Positions 51,785 through 63,006 are shown, numbered from the stretch's first letter. The stretch is DNA of 64,000 nt from Sphingopyxis sp. OPL5 (GCF_003797775.2 NZ_CP060725.1:2040001-2104000); one strand, 5' to 3'. The notes: generated by a model from the letters alone, not told the origin. Made by a program: numbers and translations.

Positions 51785-52219
51785 TTAAGCCCCCAGCTGC
51801 ACCGTCCCGCCCTTGATCCAGCCCCAGCGGCACGGACCCTGATATTCGCGCGCCGAGCGCACCGGCCGCGTGACGTCGCAATAGGCCGGATCGCCGCCGG
51901 GCGCGGCGAAGACGATACCGAACCAGGCGTCGTCGTCGGTCGCCTCGCATAGCGACACCGACGTGCCCCCCGCGAGCTTCGCCTTGACCGCGCGCGTTTC
52001 GCCGGGCGCCCAATAAACATCGGTGCCGCCGGGCTTGACGCGCGAGGTGCTGGCGCAGGCGGGAAGCTGCGGCCCTTCGGTCCCGGTCTTCACCGGACGC
52101 GAGGCGAGCGGTTCGCCCGCGACGGCGGGGGCGTTGTCGGGCGGCGGGGCGGGCTGCGAACAGGCCGCGACCGAGAGCGCGAGAAGCAGGGGAAGCGAGC
52201 GGGCGAGACGAGGTTTCAT
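51785..52219 (-). CDS. Lipoprotein of unknown function
   Basis: 144 residues. N-terminal hydrophobic segment (about 6-19) with lipobox SVAAC (Cys20), a Pro-rich spacer, then a small domain with four Cys (PACAST, SLCEAT, AYCDVT, GPCRWG), probably two disulfides. The final stretch GPCRWGWIKGG suggests a ligand-binding surface, but I cannot assign a family. Convergent with the MoxR operon's last gene; divergent from gyrB across 106 bases. Confidence 0.7.
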   Translation of the reverse strand: MKPRLARSLPLLLALSVAACSQPAPPPDNAPAVAGEPLASRPVKTGTEGPQLPACASTSRVKPGGTDVYWAPGETRAVKAKLAGGTSVSLCEATDDDAWFGIVFAAPGGDPAYCDVTRPVRSAREYQGPCRWGWIKGGTVQLGA

Positions 52220-52232
52220 GCCCCGAAACTAG

Positions 52233-54899
<2,667 letters not shown>

Positions 54900-54988
54900 C
54901 CGCAAATCCCGCGCGGCGTAACGCGGACCGGCTTGCCTCGGCAAGCCGGGGCTGCTTGCTGCCGCCAGAGGACAAAGGGGAGGATGTC

Positions 54989-55378
54989 ATGCGGGGCTTT
55001 GCCGCCATGCTGATGCCGCTGTTGCTGGCGGTTCCGGCCGTCGCGCAGGACGCCGATGGCGATGACGGGGTCGTCGTCGAAACCGAGCTTTCGAGCGGGA
55101 TGGCGAGCTATTACAGCCGCGAGCTGGAGGGCAATCGCACCGCCAACGGCGAAATCTGCGACCCCGACGACCTGACCGCGGCGCACCGCACCCTGCCCTT
55201 TGGCAGCAAGGTGCGCGTCACCAACCTGGCCAACGGCGAGAGCGTTATCGTGCGGATCAACGACCGCGGTCCGTTCGGGCGCGGGCGGGTGATCGACATC
55301 AGCCATGCCGCGGCGAAGGAAATCGGCATGCACCGCAGCGGCACGGCGCGGGTGAAATTGACCCTACTCGACGATTGA
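54989..55378 (+). CDS. rlpA: RlpA-like septal ring / double-psi beta-barrel protein
   Basis: 129 residues with a signal peptide (about 1-20, ending AVAQD). The double-psi beta-barrel core (about 35-125) has GMASYYSRELEGNRTANGE, LPFGSKVRVTN and INDRGPFGRGRVIDIS, with the catalytic Asp expected in the NDRGP loop. RlpA is a lytic transglycosylase of naked glycan strands. The usual C-terminal SPOR domain is missing, so this short form may not reach the septum in the same way. AAAGGGGAGG precedes the ATG. An in-frame ORF upstream is rejected because it lies across gyrB. Confidence 0.88.
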   Translation: MRGFAAMLMPLLLAVPAVAQDADGDDGVVVETELSSGMASYYSRELEGNRTANGEICDPDDLTAAHRTLPFGSKVRVTNLANGESVIVRINDRGPFGRGRVIDISHAAAKEIGMHRSGTARVKLTLLDD

Positions 55379-55388
55379 AGGCGCGGCC

Positions 55389-56318
55389 TTAGTCGAACAC
55401 CGACCAGCCGGCGGCATAGGCGAAATGTTCGAGCGCGATCGCGCCGACCAGCGAGGTGCCGGCTTCGTTCAATCCCGGCGACCAGACCGCGATCGAGCCC
55501 TGCCCCGGCGCGATGCAGAGGATGCCGCCGCCGACGCCGCTCTTGCCCGGCAGGCCGACGCGGAAGGCGAATTCGCCGCTGTTGTCGTAATGGCCGCAGA
55601 GCATCATGATCGCATTGATGCGCCGGGCGCGGTGCGGTTCGACCAATTGTTCGCCGGTGCGCGGGTCGCGGCCGTCCATCGTCAGGAACAGCCCGGCCTT
55701 TGCCAATTGGGTGCAACTCATGGCGATCGCGCATTGGCGGAAATAGACGCCGAGCGTCGTTTCGACGGGGTGACGCAGGTTGCCGAAGGCGTCCATGAAA
55801 TGGGTCAGGCTGCGGTTGCGGGCGCCGGTTTCCGATTCGGAAAAGGCGACGTCGAGGTCGATGTCGACCCCCTCGTCACCGGCCCGGGCGCGAATGAAGG
55901 CGAGGATTTCCTCGATCACCGCATCGCCGTCGCGACCGTCGATCAGCCGGTCGGTGGTGGCGATCGCGCCGGCGTTGATCAGCGGGTTGCGCGGGATGCC
56001 ATGCTCGGTCTCGAGCTGGACGATCGAGTTGAAGGCGCTACCCGAGGGTTCGCGGCCGACGCTGTCCCACAGCGAGCTGCCGACGCGGCGCAGCGCGAGC
56101 GCCAGCGTGAAGACCTTTGACACCGACTGGATCGAAAAGGGCGTGTCGGCGTCGCCGGCGACGTGCATCGTGCCGTCGGGGAGCGCGAGCGCCATGCCGA
56201 AATGGTTCGGGTCGACGCAGGCGAGCGCCGGGATATAGTCGGCGACCTTGCCCTGCCCGCGGTGCGGCAGCGCGATGTCATAGGCTTCGGCGAGGCAGCG
56301 GGCGAGATCGACAGTCAT
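55389..56318 (-). CDS. glsA: Glutaminase
   Basis: Hydrolyses glutamine to glutamate and ammonia; serine-dependent, beta-lactamase-like fold. 309 residues. The catalytic SxxK is in [14 protein letters not shown] (about 62-75), Asn in NAGAIAT, and Tyr in [12 protein letters not shown], with [14 protein letters not shown] near the end. Convergent with rlpA, separated by 10 bases. Divergent from the VOC gene over a 98-base AT-rich gap that carries a palindrome. Confidence 0.95.
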   Translation of the reverse strand: MTVDLARCLAEAYDIALPHRGQGKVADYIPALACVDPNHFGMALALPDGTMHVAGDADTPFSIQSVSKVFTLALALRRVGSSLWDSVGREPSGSAFNSIVQLETEHGIPRNPLINAGAIATTDRLIDGRDGDAVIEEILAFIRARAGDEGVDIDLDVAFSESETGARNRSLTHFMDAFGNLRHPVETTLGVYFRQCAIAMSCTQLAKAGLFLTMDGRDPRTGEQLVEPHRARRINAIMMLCGHYDNSGEFAFRVGLPGKSGVGGGILCIAPGQGSIAVWSPGLNEAGTSLVGAIALEHFAYAAGWSVFD

Positions 56319-56354
56319 GCGCTTTTCCTAGCAACTTCATTCGCGATTGCATGT

Positions 56355-56374
56355 ATTTTCATTTTTATGAAAAT
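56355..56374. promoter_or_regulatory. AT-rich palindrome upstream of the VOC-ArsR operon
   Basis: Arms ATTTTCAT/ATGAAAAT with a TTTT loop, in the unusually AT-rich divergent gap between glsA (start 56318) and the VOC gene (start 56417). It lies about 45 bases from the VOC start and is a good candidate operator for the ArsR-type regulator encoded in that operon. Confidence 0.55.
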
Positions 56375-56416
56375 ATTGTACGATAGTGAAATCATCTGCG
56401 AATCGGGAGAGATATC

Positions 56417-56890
56417 ATGGTCGATCATCCACGCGGCAAGGGGCTTTCGAGCGCCGTGAGTTATCAGGACAGCAAGGCGGCGTTCCGCTGGCTGGAGGAC
56501 GCCTTCGGCTTCGAACCGTTGTTCGTGCTGCTCGATGCCGAGGGCAATCTGGCGCACAGCGAGATGGGCTATGGCGATTCGGTGGTGATGGTCGGCAATG
56601 AATGGTCCGACGACCACAAGAGCCCGAAATCGATCGGCGGCAAGAACAGCCAGTCGGTGCATGTCCAGCTCGCGGTCGGCGAGGATATCGACGCGCATTG
56701 CGAAAGGGCGCGCGCGGCGGGGGCGGCGATCATCGCCGAGCCCGAGACGCAATTCTATGGCGACCGCAGCTACCGCGCCAAGGACCCCGAGGGGCATATC
56801 TGGACCTTTGGCGTCACCGTCGCGGAAAAGACGGCGGAAGAGTGGGACGCCGAGGGCGGCTTCACGACGAAGACGCGGCTCGACGATTGA
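56417..56890 (+). CDS. VOC-family (glyoxalase-fold) protein
   Basis: 157 residues. A glyoxalase-like domain with SYQDSKAAFRWLEDAFGFEP at the start, SVHVQLAVGEDIDAHCERARAAGA and the metal-binding YRAKDPEGHIWTFGV near the end. Family members isomerise or bind small aromatics, and this one may be a PhnB-like homologue. GGGAGAG precedes the ATG. Its stop overlaps the TTG start of the ArsR regulator, so it is the first gene of a VOC-ArsR-SRPBCC unit. Confidence 0.88.
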   Translation: MVDHPRGKGLSSAVSYQDSKAAFRWLEDAFGFEPLFVLLDAEGNLAHSEMGYGDSVVMVGNEWSDDHKSPKSIGGKNSQSVHVQLAVGEDIDAHCERARAAGAAIIAEPETQFYGDRSYRAKDPEGHIWTFGVTVAEKTAEEWDAEGGFTTKTRLDD

Positions 56891-57228
56891 GCGCCGAAAG
56901 ATCGAGCGAGGCCGTCGATCGCCTGTTCGCCGCGCTCGCCGACCCGAAGCGCCGCCGCGCGGTCGAGTTGCTCGGCGCGCGCCCGTACAGCGCGGGCGAG
57001 CTTGCGGGAGCGCTCGGGCTCGCGCCGCCGGCGATGAGCCGCCATCTGCGCGCGCTGAAGGACGGCGGGCTGGTCGAGGACAATTACCTGAGCTTCGACG
57101 CGCGGGTGCGCATCTATCGGCTGAAGGCCGGCGCGACCGCCGAACTCAAGCAATGGCTCGCCGAAACCGAGGCGCTGTGGAGCGACCAGCTCGCGGCGTT
57201 CAAACACCATGTCGAGGGCGGCGCATGA
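56887..57228 (+). CDS. ArsR-family regulator with TTG start
   Basis: 113 residues. Winged helix with DRLFAALADPKRRRAVELLG, recognition region ELAGALGLAPPAMSRHLRALKDGGLV and wing YLSFDARVRIYRL. No metal-binding Cys pair is seen; the SdpR-like group without metal sensing is likely. The only sensible start is TTG at 56887, overlapping the VOC stop (TTGA); later ATGs cut into the DNA-binding fold. Between a VOC and a SRPBCC gene, an arrangement typical of small ligand-responsive operons. Confidence 0.85.
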   Translation: MSAERSSEAVDRLFAALADPKRRRAVELLGARPYSAGELAGALGLAPPAMSRHLRALKDGGLVEDNYLSFDARVRIYRLKAGATAELKQWLAETEALWSDQLAAFKHHVEGGA

Positions 57229-57692
57229 GCGCGGCGGTGATCGTCGCGCTGCGCGTCGCGGCAACGCCGGCCCGCGCGTTCGACGTCTTCACCCACGAGA
57301 TCGGGCTATGGTGGAAGAGCCATGCGCTGTTCGAAGTGTCGCGAAAGGGTGACGGCGCATTGCGGTTCGACCCCGCGGGTCCCGAGGGACGGCTGGTCAC
57401 GCGCTTCGCCGACGGCACCGAGTGGGAGATCGGGCGCGTCCGTTGCTGGTTGCCCGGAGAGCGACTGGCGTTCGGCTGGCGCCTGCCAAGTTTTCGCGCC
57501 GATCAGGCGACCGAGGTCGAGGTGCGCTTCGAGGCGGTCGGCGCCGAGACGCGGGTGACGGTCGAGCATCGCGGCTGGGATACGATCCCGCAGAAACATG
57601 TCGCGCGGCACGGATTCGAGCTGATGCTGTTCCAGCGGCGGCTGGGCGAGCATTGGCGCGGGTTGCTGGGGGCGATGGGGGCGCGGGTTTAG
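57225..57692 (+). CDS. SRPBCC/AHSA1-like ligand-binding protein
   Basis: 155 residues with a START-like hydrophobic pocket fold: ALRVAATPARAFDVFTHEIGLWWKSH at the start, then GTEWEIGRVRCWLPGERLAFGW and TRVTVEHRGWDTIP, typical of AHSA1/SRPBCC proteins. These bind a hydrophobic ligand or, when joined to ArsR genes, act as co-regulators. The ATGA overlap with the regulator shows coupling. Confidence 0.88.
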   Translation: MSAAVIVALRVAATPARAFDVFTHEIGLWWKSHALFEVSRKGDGALRFDPAGPEGRLVTRFADGTEWEIGRVRCWLPGERLAFGWRLPSFRADQATEVEVRFEAVGAETRVTVEHRGWDTIPQKHVARHGFELMLFQRRLGEHWRGLLGAMGARV

Positions 57693-57725
57693 GAGAGTGT
57701 TCGTGTAAACCCGCCCACCCCTATT

Positions 57726-57807
57726 CCCGTTCGTGTCGAGCGAAGTCGAGACACGCTTGGACCACGCCAGCCTTCGGGGTGTCTCGACTTCGCTCGACAC
57801 GAACGGG
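57726..57807. repeat. GTTCGTGTCGAG inverted repeat
   Basis: An 82-base inverted repeat. CCCGTTCGTGTCGAGCGAAG and its reverse complement CTTCGCTCGACACGAACGGG bound it, with GTCGAGACAC/GTGTCTCGAC inner arms. It lies between the convergent SRPBCC and small secreted-protein genes. Closest copy in this window: 60971-61050. Confidence 0.85.
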
Positions 57808-57849
57808 GTTATAAGGCAACTTGTCAGGCTCGGGCCGCCGGCCTTCCTC

Positions 57850-58299
57850 CTATTGCGTCGCGGCGTTCGCCTGCGCCTTGGCCAGGGTTTCGATCGTCCT
57901 GTCGGCGCTCGCGAAGAGTTCGGGTTGGCGCTCGCGGAAGCCGGCGCAGGTGGCGATGTCGGCGGCGAAGACGTCGGTCTTGCCCTCGGCCCGCGCAAGC
58001 ACGGCATCCGAATTGGCGATGGCGTTTTCGGCCTCGAACAAGGTTTTCAGCGTCTTGGCGTCAAACTTGTCGTCAGGCTTGTTCTCGGCGAGCGCGAGCA
58101 TGATCATATAATATTGCAGGAAATGGCGCCCCGCGGTCAGCTGGGCCTCGCTATCCTTCGGCGCGCGTTCGCTGGTGACCTGATAGACCGCGGCGCAGCG
58201 GAGCATGCCCGCGAGCTTCATCATCGGTTCTTCGGCGGCGACCGGCAACGGCAACAGCAGCGCCGCGGCACCGCTCGCGGCCAGTATCGATTTCAACAT
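57850..58299 (-). CDS. Small secreted hypothetical protein
   Basis: 149 residues: a signal peptide (about 1-24, cleaved near VAAEE) and a helical mature part with two Cys (MLRCAAVYQ and ATCAGFRE). I do not recognise the family. AAGG lies six bases before the ATG at 58299, so I prefer it to a start two codons earlier and to longer frames that run into the repeat element. Between a palindromic repeat and an inverted-repeat element. Confidence 0.7.
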   Translation of the reverse strand: MLKSILAASGAAALLLPLPVAAEEPMMKLAGMLRCAAVYQVTSERAPKDSEAQLTAGRHFLQYYMIMLALAENKPDDKFDAKTLKTLFEAENAIANSDAVLARAEGKTDVFAADIATCAGFRERQPELFASADRTIETLAKAQANAATQ

Positions 58300-58371
58300 G
58301 AGCATCCTTCCGATGGATGCGACCCCATGTGGGGTATTGCGAGTTTTGGCGGGGATGTCGATGGCCATGTC

Positions 58372-58471
58372 CCCCTCCCGCTTGCGGGAGGGGTTAGGGG
58401 AGGGGCTGTCGGTGAGGCGCCGCTCCTGAATTGACACGCCCTCCCCCGACCCCTCCCGCAAGCGGGAGGGG
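58372..58471. repeat. CCCCTCCCGCTTGCGGGAGG inverted repeat
   Basis: Two copies of the palindrome CCCTCCCGCTTGCGGGAGGG (58374-58393 and 58452-58471, the second as GCAAGC) lie in inverted relation, with GGGTTAGGGGAGGGG and CCCTCCCCCGACCCC as inner arms around about 35 bases. It lies upstream of the helicase gene and could fold strongly. Confidence 0.8.
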
Positions 58472-58514
58472 AGAAGAGCTTGCTCCCCACAGCTTGCAGC
58501 CCCACATCTCCCCC

Positions 58515-60923
58515 ATGCCGCTCCCCCAAATCTTCACCGACTGGTTCGCCGCGCGCGGGTGGCGGGTGCGGCGGCATCAGGCCGATATGCTGGCCGCTGC
58601 CACACGCGGCGAACATGCCTTGCTCGTCGCGGCGACGGGGGCGGGGAAGACGCTGGCGGGGTTTTTGCCGACACTCGTCGATCTCGCCGAAAGCCCGTCG
58701 GACCGGCTCCACACCCTCTATGTGTCGCCGCTGAAAGCGCTCGCCGCCGACGTCGAACGCAATTTGATCGGCCCGATCACCGACATGGACCTGCCGATCA
58801 GCGTCGAAAGCCGCAGCGGCGACACCAGTTCGGACAAGAAAGCGCGGCAGCGCAGCCGGCCGCCGAACATATTGCTCACCACACCCGAATCGCTGTCGCT
58901 TTTGCTGTCTTATCCCGACAGTTTCCTGATGTTCGCCGACCTCAAGACGGTGGTGATCGACGAAATCCATGCCTTCGCGCCGGGCAAGCGCGGCGATTTG
59001 CTGAGCCTGTCGCTCGCGCGGCTGCAGCACATCGCACCCGACATGCGCCGCGTCGGGCTGTCGGCGACGATCGCCGATCCGGTGCAATATGCCGGCTGGC
59101 TCGCCCCCGACGCGAACCCCGAAACGGTGGCTTTGGTCGAGGGCGAGGCGGGCGCCGATCCCGACATATCGATCCTGCTGCCCGAGGGCGCGGTGCCATG
59201 GTCGGGGCATTCGGGGCGATATGCGGTGCATCAGGTGATGGCCGAGGTCGCGAAAAACCGCACCACGATCATCTTTTGCAACACCCGCGGGCTGGCCGAG
59301 CTGATCTTTCAGGATCTGTGGAAGGTCAACGACCTCGGCCTGCCGATCGCGATCCATCATGGCAGCCTCGATCGCGAGGCACGCCAGCGCGCGGAATTGG
59401 CGATGGCCGAAGGGCGGCTGCGCGCGCTGGTCGCGACGTCGAGCCTCGATCTCGGGCTCGACTGGGGCGATGTCGATTGCGTGATCCAGATGGGGGCGCC
59501 GAAGGGGTCGTCGCGGCTGTTGCAGCGGATCGGGCGCGCCAATCACCGGCTCGACGAACCAAGCAAGGCGCTGATCGTGCCGGGCAACCGCTTCGAATAT
59601 CTCGAGGCGCAGGCGGCATTGGACGCCGTCGAAGCGGGCGAGCGCGACGCCGACCGCTTTCGCCCCGGCGCGCTCGACGTGCTGGCGCAGCATGTGATGG
59701 CGCTCGCCTGCGCCGCGCCCTTCGCCGAGGACGAGTTGCTCGAAGAGATCCGCTCGGCCGCCCCCTATCGCTGGGTCAATGCGACGACCTTTTCGCGGCT
59801 GCTCGGCTTCGTGCGCGACGGGGGTTATGCGCTCAAAAGCTATGACCGCTTCCGCCGCCTCGCCCCCGACGGGCAAGGACGCTGGCGCATCGCGCACCCG
59901 CGACTCGCGGCGCAGCACCGGCTCAACGCGGGGATCATCGTCGACGCCCCGACGCTCGACGTGCGGTTCAAGAACGGGCGCAGATTGGGAAGTGTCGAGG
60001 AATATTTCGCGAGCACACTGACCCCCGGCGACACCTTCGCGTTCGCCGGATTGAGCCTCGAGGTCGAGTCGATCCGCGACACCGACCTCTATGTCCGCGC
60101 GACGACGCGCCCGGCGCGCATCCCCTCCTATGTCGGCGCGCGCATGGCGCTGACGACGCGGCTCGCCGATCGGGTGCGCGGGTTTCTGGCCGATCCGGCG
60201 AGCTGGGTCCGTTTTCCCGACGATGTCCGCTATTGGCTCGAAATGCAGGCGTATCGGTCGGTGCTGCCGCGGCCCGGCGAACTGCTGGTCGAGACCTTCC
60301 CGCATGAGGATCATCATTACCTCGTCGTCTATCCGTTCGAGGGCTGGAACGCGCACCAGTCGCTCGGCATGCTGATCTCGAAACGGATGGAGCGCGCGGG
60401 GTTGCAGCCTTTGGGCTTCGTCGCGTCGGACTATGCGCTGGCGATCTGGTCGCTGAAACCGGTGACCGACCCCGCCGCGCTGTTCGACGCCGCGATATTG
60501 GAGGACGAGTTCGTCGAATGGGTCGAGGGATCGCACCTCCTGAAGCGCGCGTTCCGCGAGGTCGCGGTGATCGGCGGGCTGATCGAACGCCAGCATCCGG
60601 GCAAGCGCAAGACCGGCAAGCAGGTGACCTTTTCGACCGACCTGATTTTCGACGTGCTGCGCAAATATGAGCCCGACCATCTGCTGCTCGAAGCGGCGTG
60701 GGCCGATGCGCGCGAGCGGCTGACCGATGTCGCGCGGCTGGGCGACCTGCTCGACCGCGCGGCGGGGACGATGCTGCACAAGCATCTGCCGCGGATCAGC
60801 CCGCTGGCGGTGCCGGTGCTGGTGCTGATCGGGCGCGAAAATGTCGCCGCCGCCGACCTCGACGATGCGTTGCTGGGCGAGCTGGCGGATGAACTGGCCG
60901 CGGCGGCGATGGGGGACGCGTAG
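58515..60923 (+). CDS. Ligase-associated DEXH-box helicase (Lhr-like)
   Basis: 802-residue superfamily 2 helicase of the Lhr core type, annotated in proteobacteria as a ligase-associated DNA damage response helicase. Walker A ATGAGKT is near 43-49, DEIH in VVIDEIHAF near 148-156, SATIAD near 195, and the helicase C part with STSLDLGLDWGDVD-like ATSSLDLGLDWGD and QRIGRANHR. A winged-helix and C-terminal domain complete the Lhr core. The start at 58515 (MPLPQIFTDW) follows weak signals. The usual partners PdeM (62296) and a retropepsin-like gene lie downstream; the ligase and exonuclease genes of this set are not in the window. Confidence 0.93.
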   Translation: MPLPQIFTDWFAARGWRVRRHQADMLAAATRGEHALLVAATGAGKTLAGFLPTLVDLAESPSDRLHTLYVSPLKALAADVERNLIGPITDMDLPISVESRSGDTSSDKKARQRSRPPNILLTTPESLSLLLSYPDSFLMFADLKTVVIDEIHAFAPGKRGDLLSLSLARLQHIAPDMRRVGLSATIADPVQYAGWLAPDANPETVALVEGEAGADPDISILLPEGAVPWSGHSGRYAVHQVMAEVAKNRTTIIFCNTRGLAELIFQDLWKVNDLGLPIAIHHGSLDREARQRAELAMAEGRLRALVATSSLDLGLDWGDVDCVIQMGAPKGSSRLLQRIGRANHRLDEPSKALIVPGNRFEYLEAQAALDAVEAGERDADRFRPGALDVLAQHVMALACAAPFAEDELLEEIRSAAPYRWVNATTFSRLLGFVRDGGYALKSYDRFRRLAPDGQGRWRIAHPRLAAQHRLNAGIIVDAPTLDVRFKNGRRLGSVEEYFASTLTPGDTFAFAGLSLEVESIRDTDLYVRATTRPARIPSYVGARMALTTRLADRVRGFLADPASWVRFPDDVRYWLEMQAYRSVLPRPGELLVETFPHEDHHYLVVYPFEGWNAHQSLGMLISKRMERAGLQPLGFVASDYALAIWSLKPVTDPAALFDAAILEDEFVEWVEGSHLLKRAFREVAVIGGLIERQHPGKRKTGKQVTFSTDLIFDVLRKYEPDHLLLEAAWADARERLTDVARLGDLLDRAAGTMLHKHLPRISPLAVPVLVLIGRENVAAADLDDALLGELADELAAAAMGDA

Positions 60924-60970
60924 CGAGGTGGGATGTCCGAGCGGGAGTGGACAACAGTCCTCCACAAGTC

Positions 60971-61050
60971 CCGTTCGTGTCGAGCGTAGTCGAGACACCC
61001 CAAAGGCGTGCGCTACCGATGGGTGTCTCGACTTCGCTCGACACGAACGG
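60971..61050. repeat. GTTCGTGTCGAG inverted repeat
   Basis: An 80-base inverted repeat with ends CCGTTCGTGTCGAGCG and CGCTCGACACGAACGG and inner arms GTCGAGACACCC/GGGTGTCTCGAC. Arms match those of the 57726 copy; the inner loop differs. It lies between the helicase and aspartic protease genes. Confidence 0.85.
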
Positions 61051-61177
61051 AAATATGGGCAGGCTTGGATACCCCGAACCGCCCATCACCGCACCCTCCG
61101 TCCGCGCACCGCACCCCGCTTGCCGCGCACCGCCGACAGGCGTAGACTGGCGGCATAACATAATGAGGATGCCCGCG

Positions 61178-62221
61178 ATGACCCATGTTCTCAGGCGGCG
61201 AATGATCTGGACGCTGCTGCTGTCCGCCCCGGCACTGCTCGGCGCGAGCCAGCCGCCGGTCGCGCCGCCGCCCGCGCCGGCGCCGGCCTCGACCCCCGCC
61301 GATCCGCTGGCCCAGCCGGTGACGAGCGCCGAGGTCACCCCCTTCATCCAGCCGTTCGACCTCGACGCGACGCGGCGCATGTCGGTGAAGGTGATGGTCG
61401 GCGGCAAGGGGCCGTTTTCCTTCCTCGTCGACACTGGCGCCGAACGCACGATCATCGCGCGCGAACTCGCCGACCGGCTGGGGCTGGTCGAGGGCGGCAA
61501 GCTGCGCATGGCGACGATCGGCGGGTCGGCGACGGTCCCCAGCTTTCGCGTCGCGGCGCTGTCGATGACCGACCTGCAGATGACCGCGTTCGACGCCCCC
61601 TCCTTTTTCGGCCGCCATCTTGGGGCCGCGGGGCTGATCGGGGTCGACATGCTCGAGGACCGGCGCATCCTGATCGATTTTCGCAAAGAGAGCATGGAGA
61701 TCCTGGAAACGCGCAAGCGCGCGCGGCCGATCATCCGCGACGACGACGCGATCGTCGTCACCGCGCGCAATTCGGCGGGACGGCTGATCCTGTCCGACGC
61801 GCGGCTCGACGGCAAACGCATCGACGTGATCGTCGACACCGGCGCGCAGACGAGCGTCGGCAATCTGGCGCTGCAGAAACTGGTCGCGGCGCGGCGCGCG
61901 AACCGCCTGCCCTTCCTGTCGACCACGCTCGGCGCGGTGACCGGCGAGGCGGTGCCCGCGACGCGCACCGCGATCAAGCGCATCATCATCAACGGCATGG
62001 ACGTCAACGACCTGCCGGTGAGCTTCGCCGACAGCCAGGCATTCCGCGCGCTGGGCCTGCAGGAGCGGCCGGCGCTGCTGCTCGGCATGGACAGCCTCGC
62101 GCTGTTCGACCGGGTCGAGATCGATTTCCCGAACAAGCGCATCGTGTTCGACCTGCCCGACGGCGCGAGCCGCGCGACGGGCCAGCGGTTCGCCGCGAAC
62201 ACGTCGGCGCAGGGCAGCTAG
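61178..62221 (+). CDS. Secreted double retropepsin-like aspartyl protease
   Basis: 347 residues with a signal peptide (about 1-24) and a Pro/Ala-rich spacer. There are two retropepsin-like halves, each with its own catalytic motif: FLVDTGAERTII near 88-99 and VIVDTGAQTSV near 221-231. A hydrophobic Ile-Gly-type flap and LLGMDSLALFDR-like ends follow. Family members are periplasmic proteases of unknown target. The ATG at 61178 follows GAGGA by eight bases; two ATGs upstream are less likely. Lies between the DEXH helicase and PdeM. Confidence 0.88.
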   Translation: MTHVLRRRMIWTLLLSAPALLGASQPPVAPPPAPAPASTPADPLAQPVTSAEVTPFIQPFDLDATRRMSVKVMVGGKGPFSFLVDTGAERTIIARELADRLGLVEGGKLRMATIGGSATVPSFRVAALSMTDLQMTAFDAPSFFGRHLGAAGLIGVDMLEDRRILIDFRKESMEILETRKRARPIIRDDDAIVVTARNSAGRLILSDARLDGKRIDVIVDTGAQTSVGNLALQKLVAARRANRLPFLSTTLGAVTGEAVPATRTAIKRIIINGMDVNDLPVSFADSQAFRALGLQERPALLLGMDSLALFDRVEIDFPNKRIVFDLPDGASRATGQRFAANTSAQGS

Positions 62222-62262
62222 ACGCCGGGAACCGGACGCCGGGAACTGGACGCCAAGAACTG
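62221..62262 (+). repeat. 14-base tandem repeat before pdeM
   Basis: Three units of GACGCCGGGAACYG (62221-62234, 62235-62248, 62249-62262, the last with two changes). The first unit overlaps the last base of the protease stop. A nearby 10-base direct repeat GCGGCGCCAT (62277-62286 and 62288-62297) covers the pdeM start. Confidence 0.8.
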
Positions 62263-62295
62263 GACGGATGCCCGGGGCGGCGCCATAGCGGCGCC

Positions 62296-63006
62296 ATGCC
62301 CGCCGCGCCCCTGCTCGATTTTGCCGGCCACCAGTTCGTGCCGCTCGCCGGGCGCGCGCTGTTCTGGCCACGCCACGGCGCGCTGATCGTCGCCGACCTG
62401 CATCTGGAAAAGGCGAGCTGGTACGCTGCGCACGGCCAGCCGTTGCCGCCCTATGACAGCCACGACACGCTCGACCGGCTGGCACGGCTGGTCGCCGAGA
62501 CCGGCGCGCGCGCGCTCTGGTGCCTGGGCGACAGTTTCCACGACCGCGCCGCCGCCGAACGGGTCGCGCCCGCAGTCGCCGAGCGATTGCGCCGCCAGAC
62601 GGGGGCGGTGCCGCTGACCTGGATCGCGGGCAATCACGATGGCCTGTCGGGCGGCGCCTGGGGCGGCACCATCGCCGAAGAGATCGAGGTCGACGGCATC
62701 GTCCTGCGCCACCAGTGCGAAGCGGGCGAGACCCGCCCCGAGATATCGGGGCATTTCCATCCCAAGCTGCGGCTGACCCTGCGCGGCCGGGCGGTGTCGC
62801 GGCCATGCTTCGCGGGCGACGCGCAGCGGCTGATTCTGCCCGCCTTCGGCAGCCTGACCGGCGGGCTCGATGTCGGCGACAGCGCCATCGCGGCGAATTT
62901 CGCGGGCGATTATCGCGCGATGCTGGTCGCCGACGGAAAATTGCTGTCGCTGCGCTGTGGCAATCCTGCCACCGATGACGTTACGGCAATGCCGGGCCGC
63001 GCCTGA
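62296..63006 (+). CDS. pdeM: PdeM-like ligase-associated metallophosphoesterase
   Basis: 236 residues of the calcineurin-like phosphoesterase fold. The metal motifs are in order: DLH in IVADLHLEKA (near 31-40), GD in CLGDSFHD, GNHD near 111-114 and GHFHPK near 150. Labelled in proteobacteria as the ligase-associated DNA damage response endonuclease PdeM. No clear ribosome-binding site precedes the ATG; the GGCGCC palindrome abuts it. It follows the aspartic protease by 74 bases and works in the same proposed repair set as the helicase. Confidence 0.92.
   Translation: MPAAPLLDFAGHQFVPLAGRALFWPRHGALIVADLHLEKASWYAAHGQPLPPYDSHDTLDRLARLVAETGARALWCLGDSFHDRAAAERVAPAVAERLRRQTGAVPLTWIAGNHDGLSGGAWGGTIAEEIEVDGIVLRHQCEAGETRPEISGHFHPKLRLTLRGRAVSRPCFAGDAQRLILPAFGSLTGGLDVGDSAIAANFAGDYRAMLVADGKLLSLRCGNPATDDVTAMPGRA

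Noticed and set aside
58293..60998. Minus-strand frame of about 900 codons across the DEXH helicase
   Set aside because: Antisense to a helicase with full motifs; the translation shows no recognisable fold.
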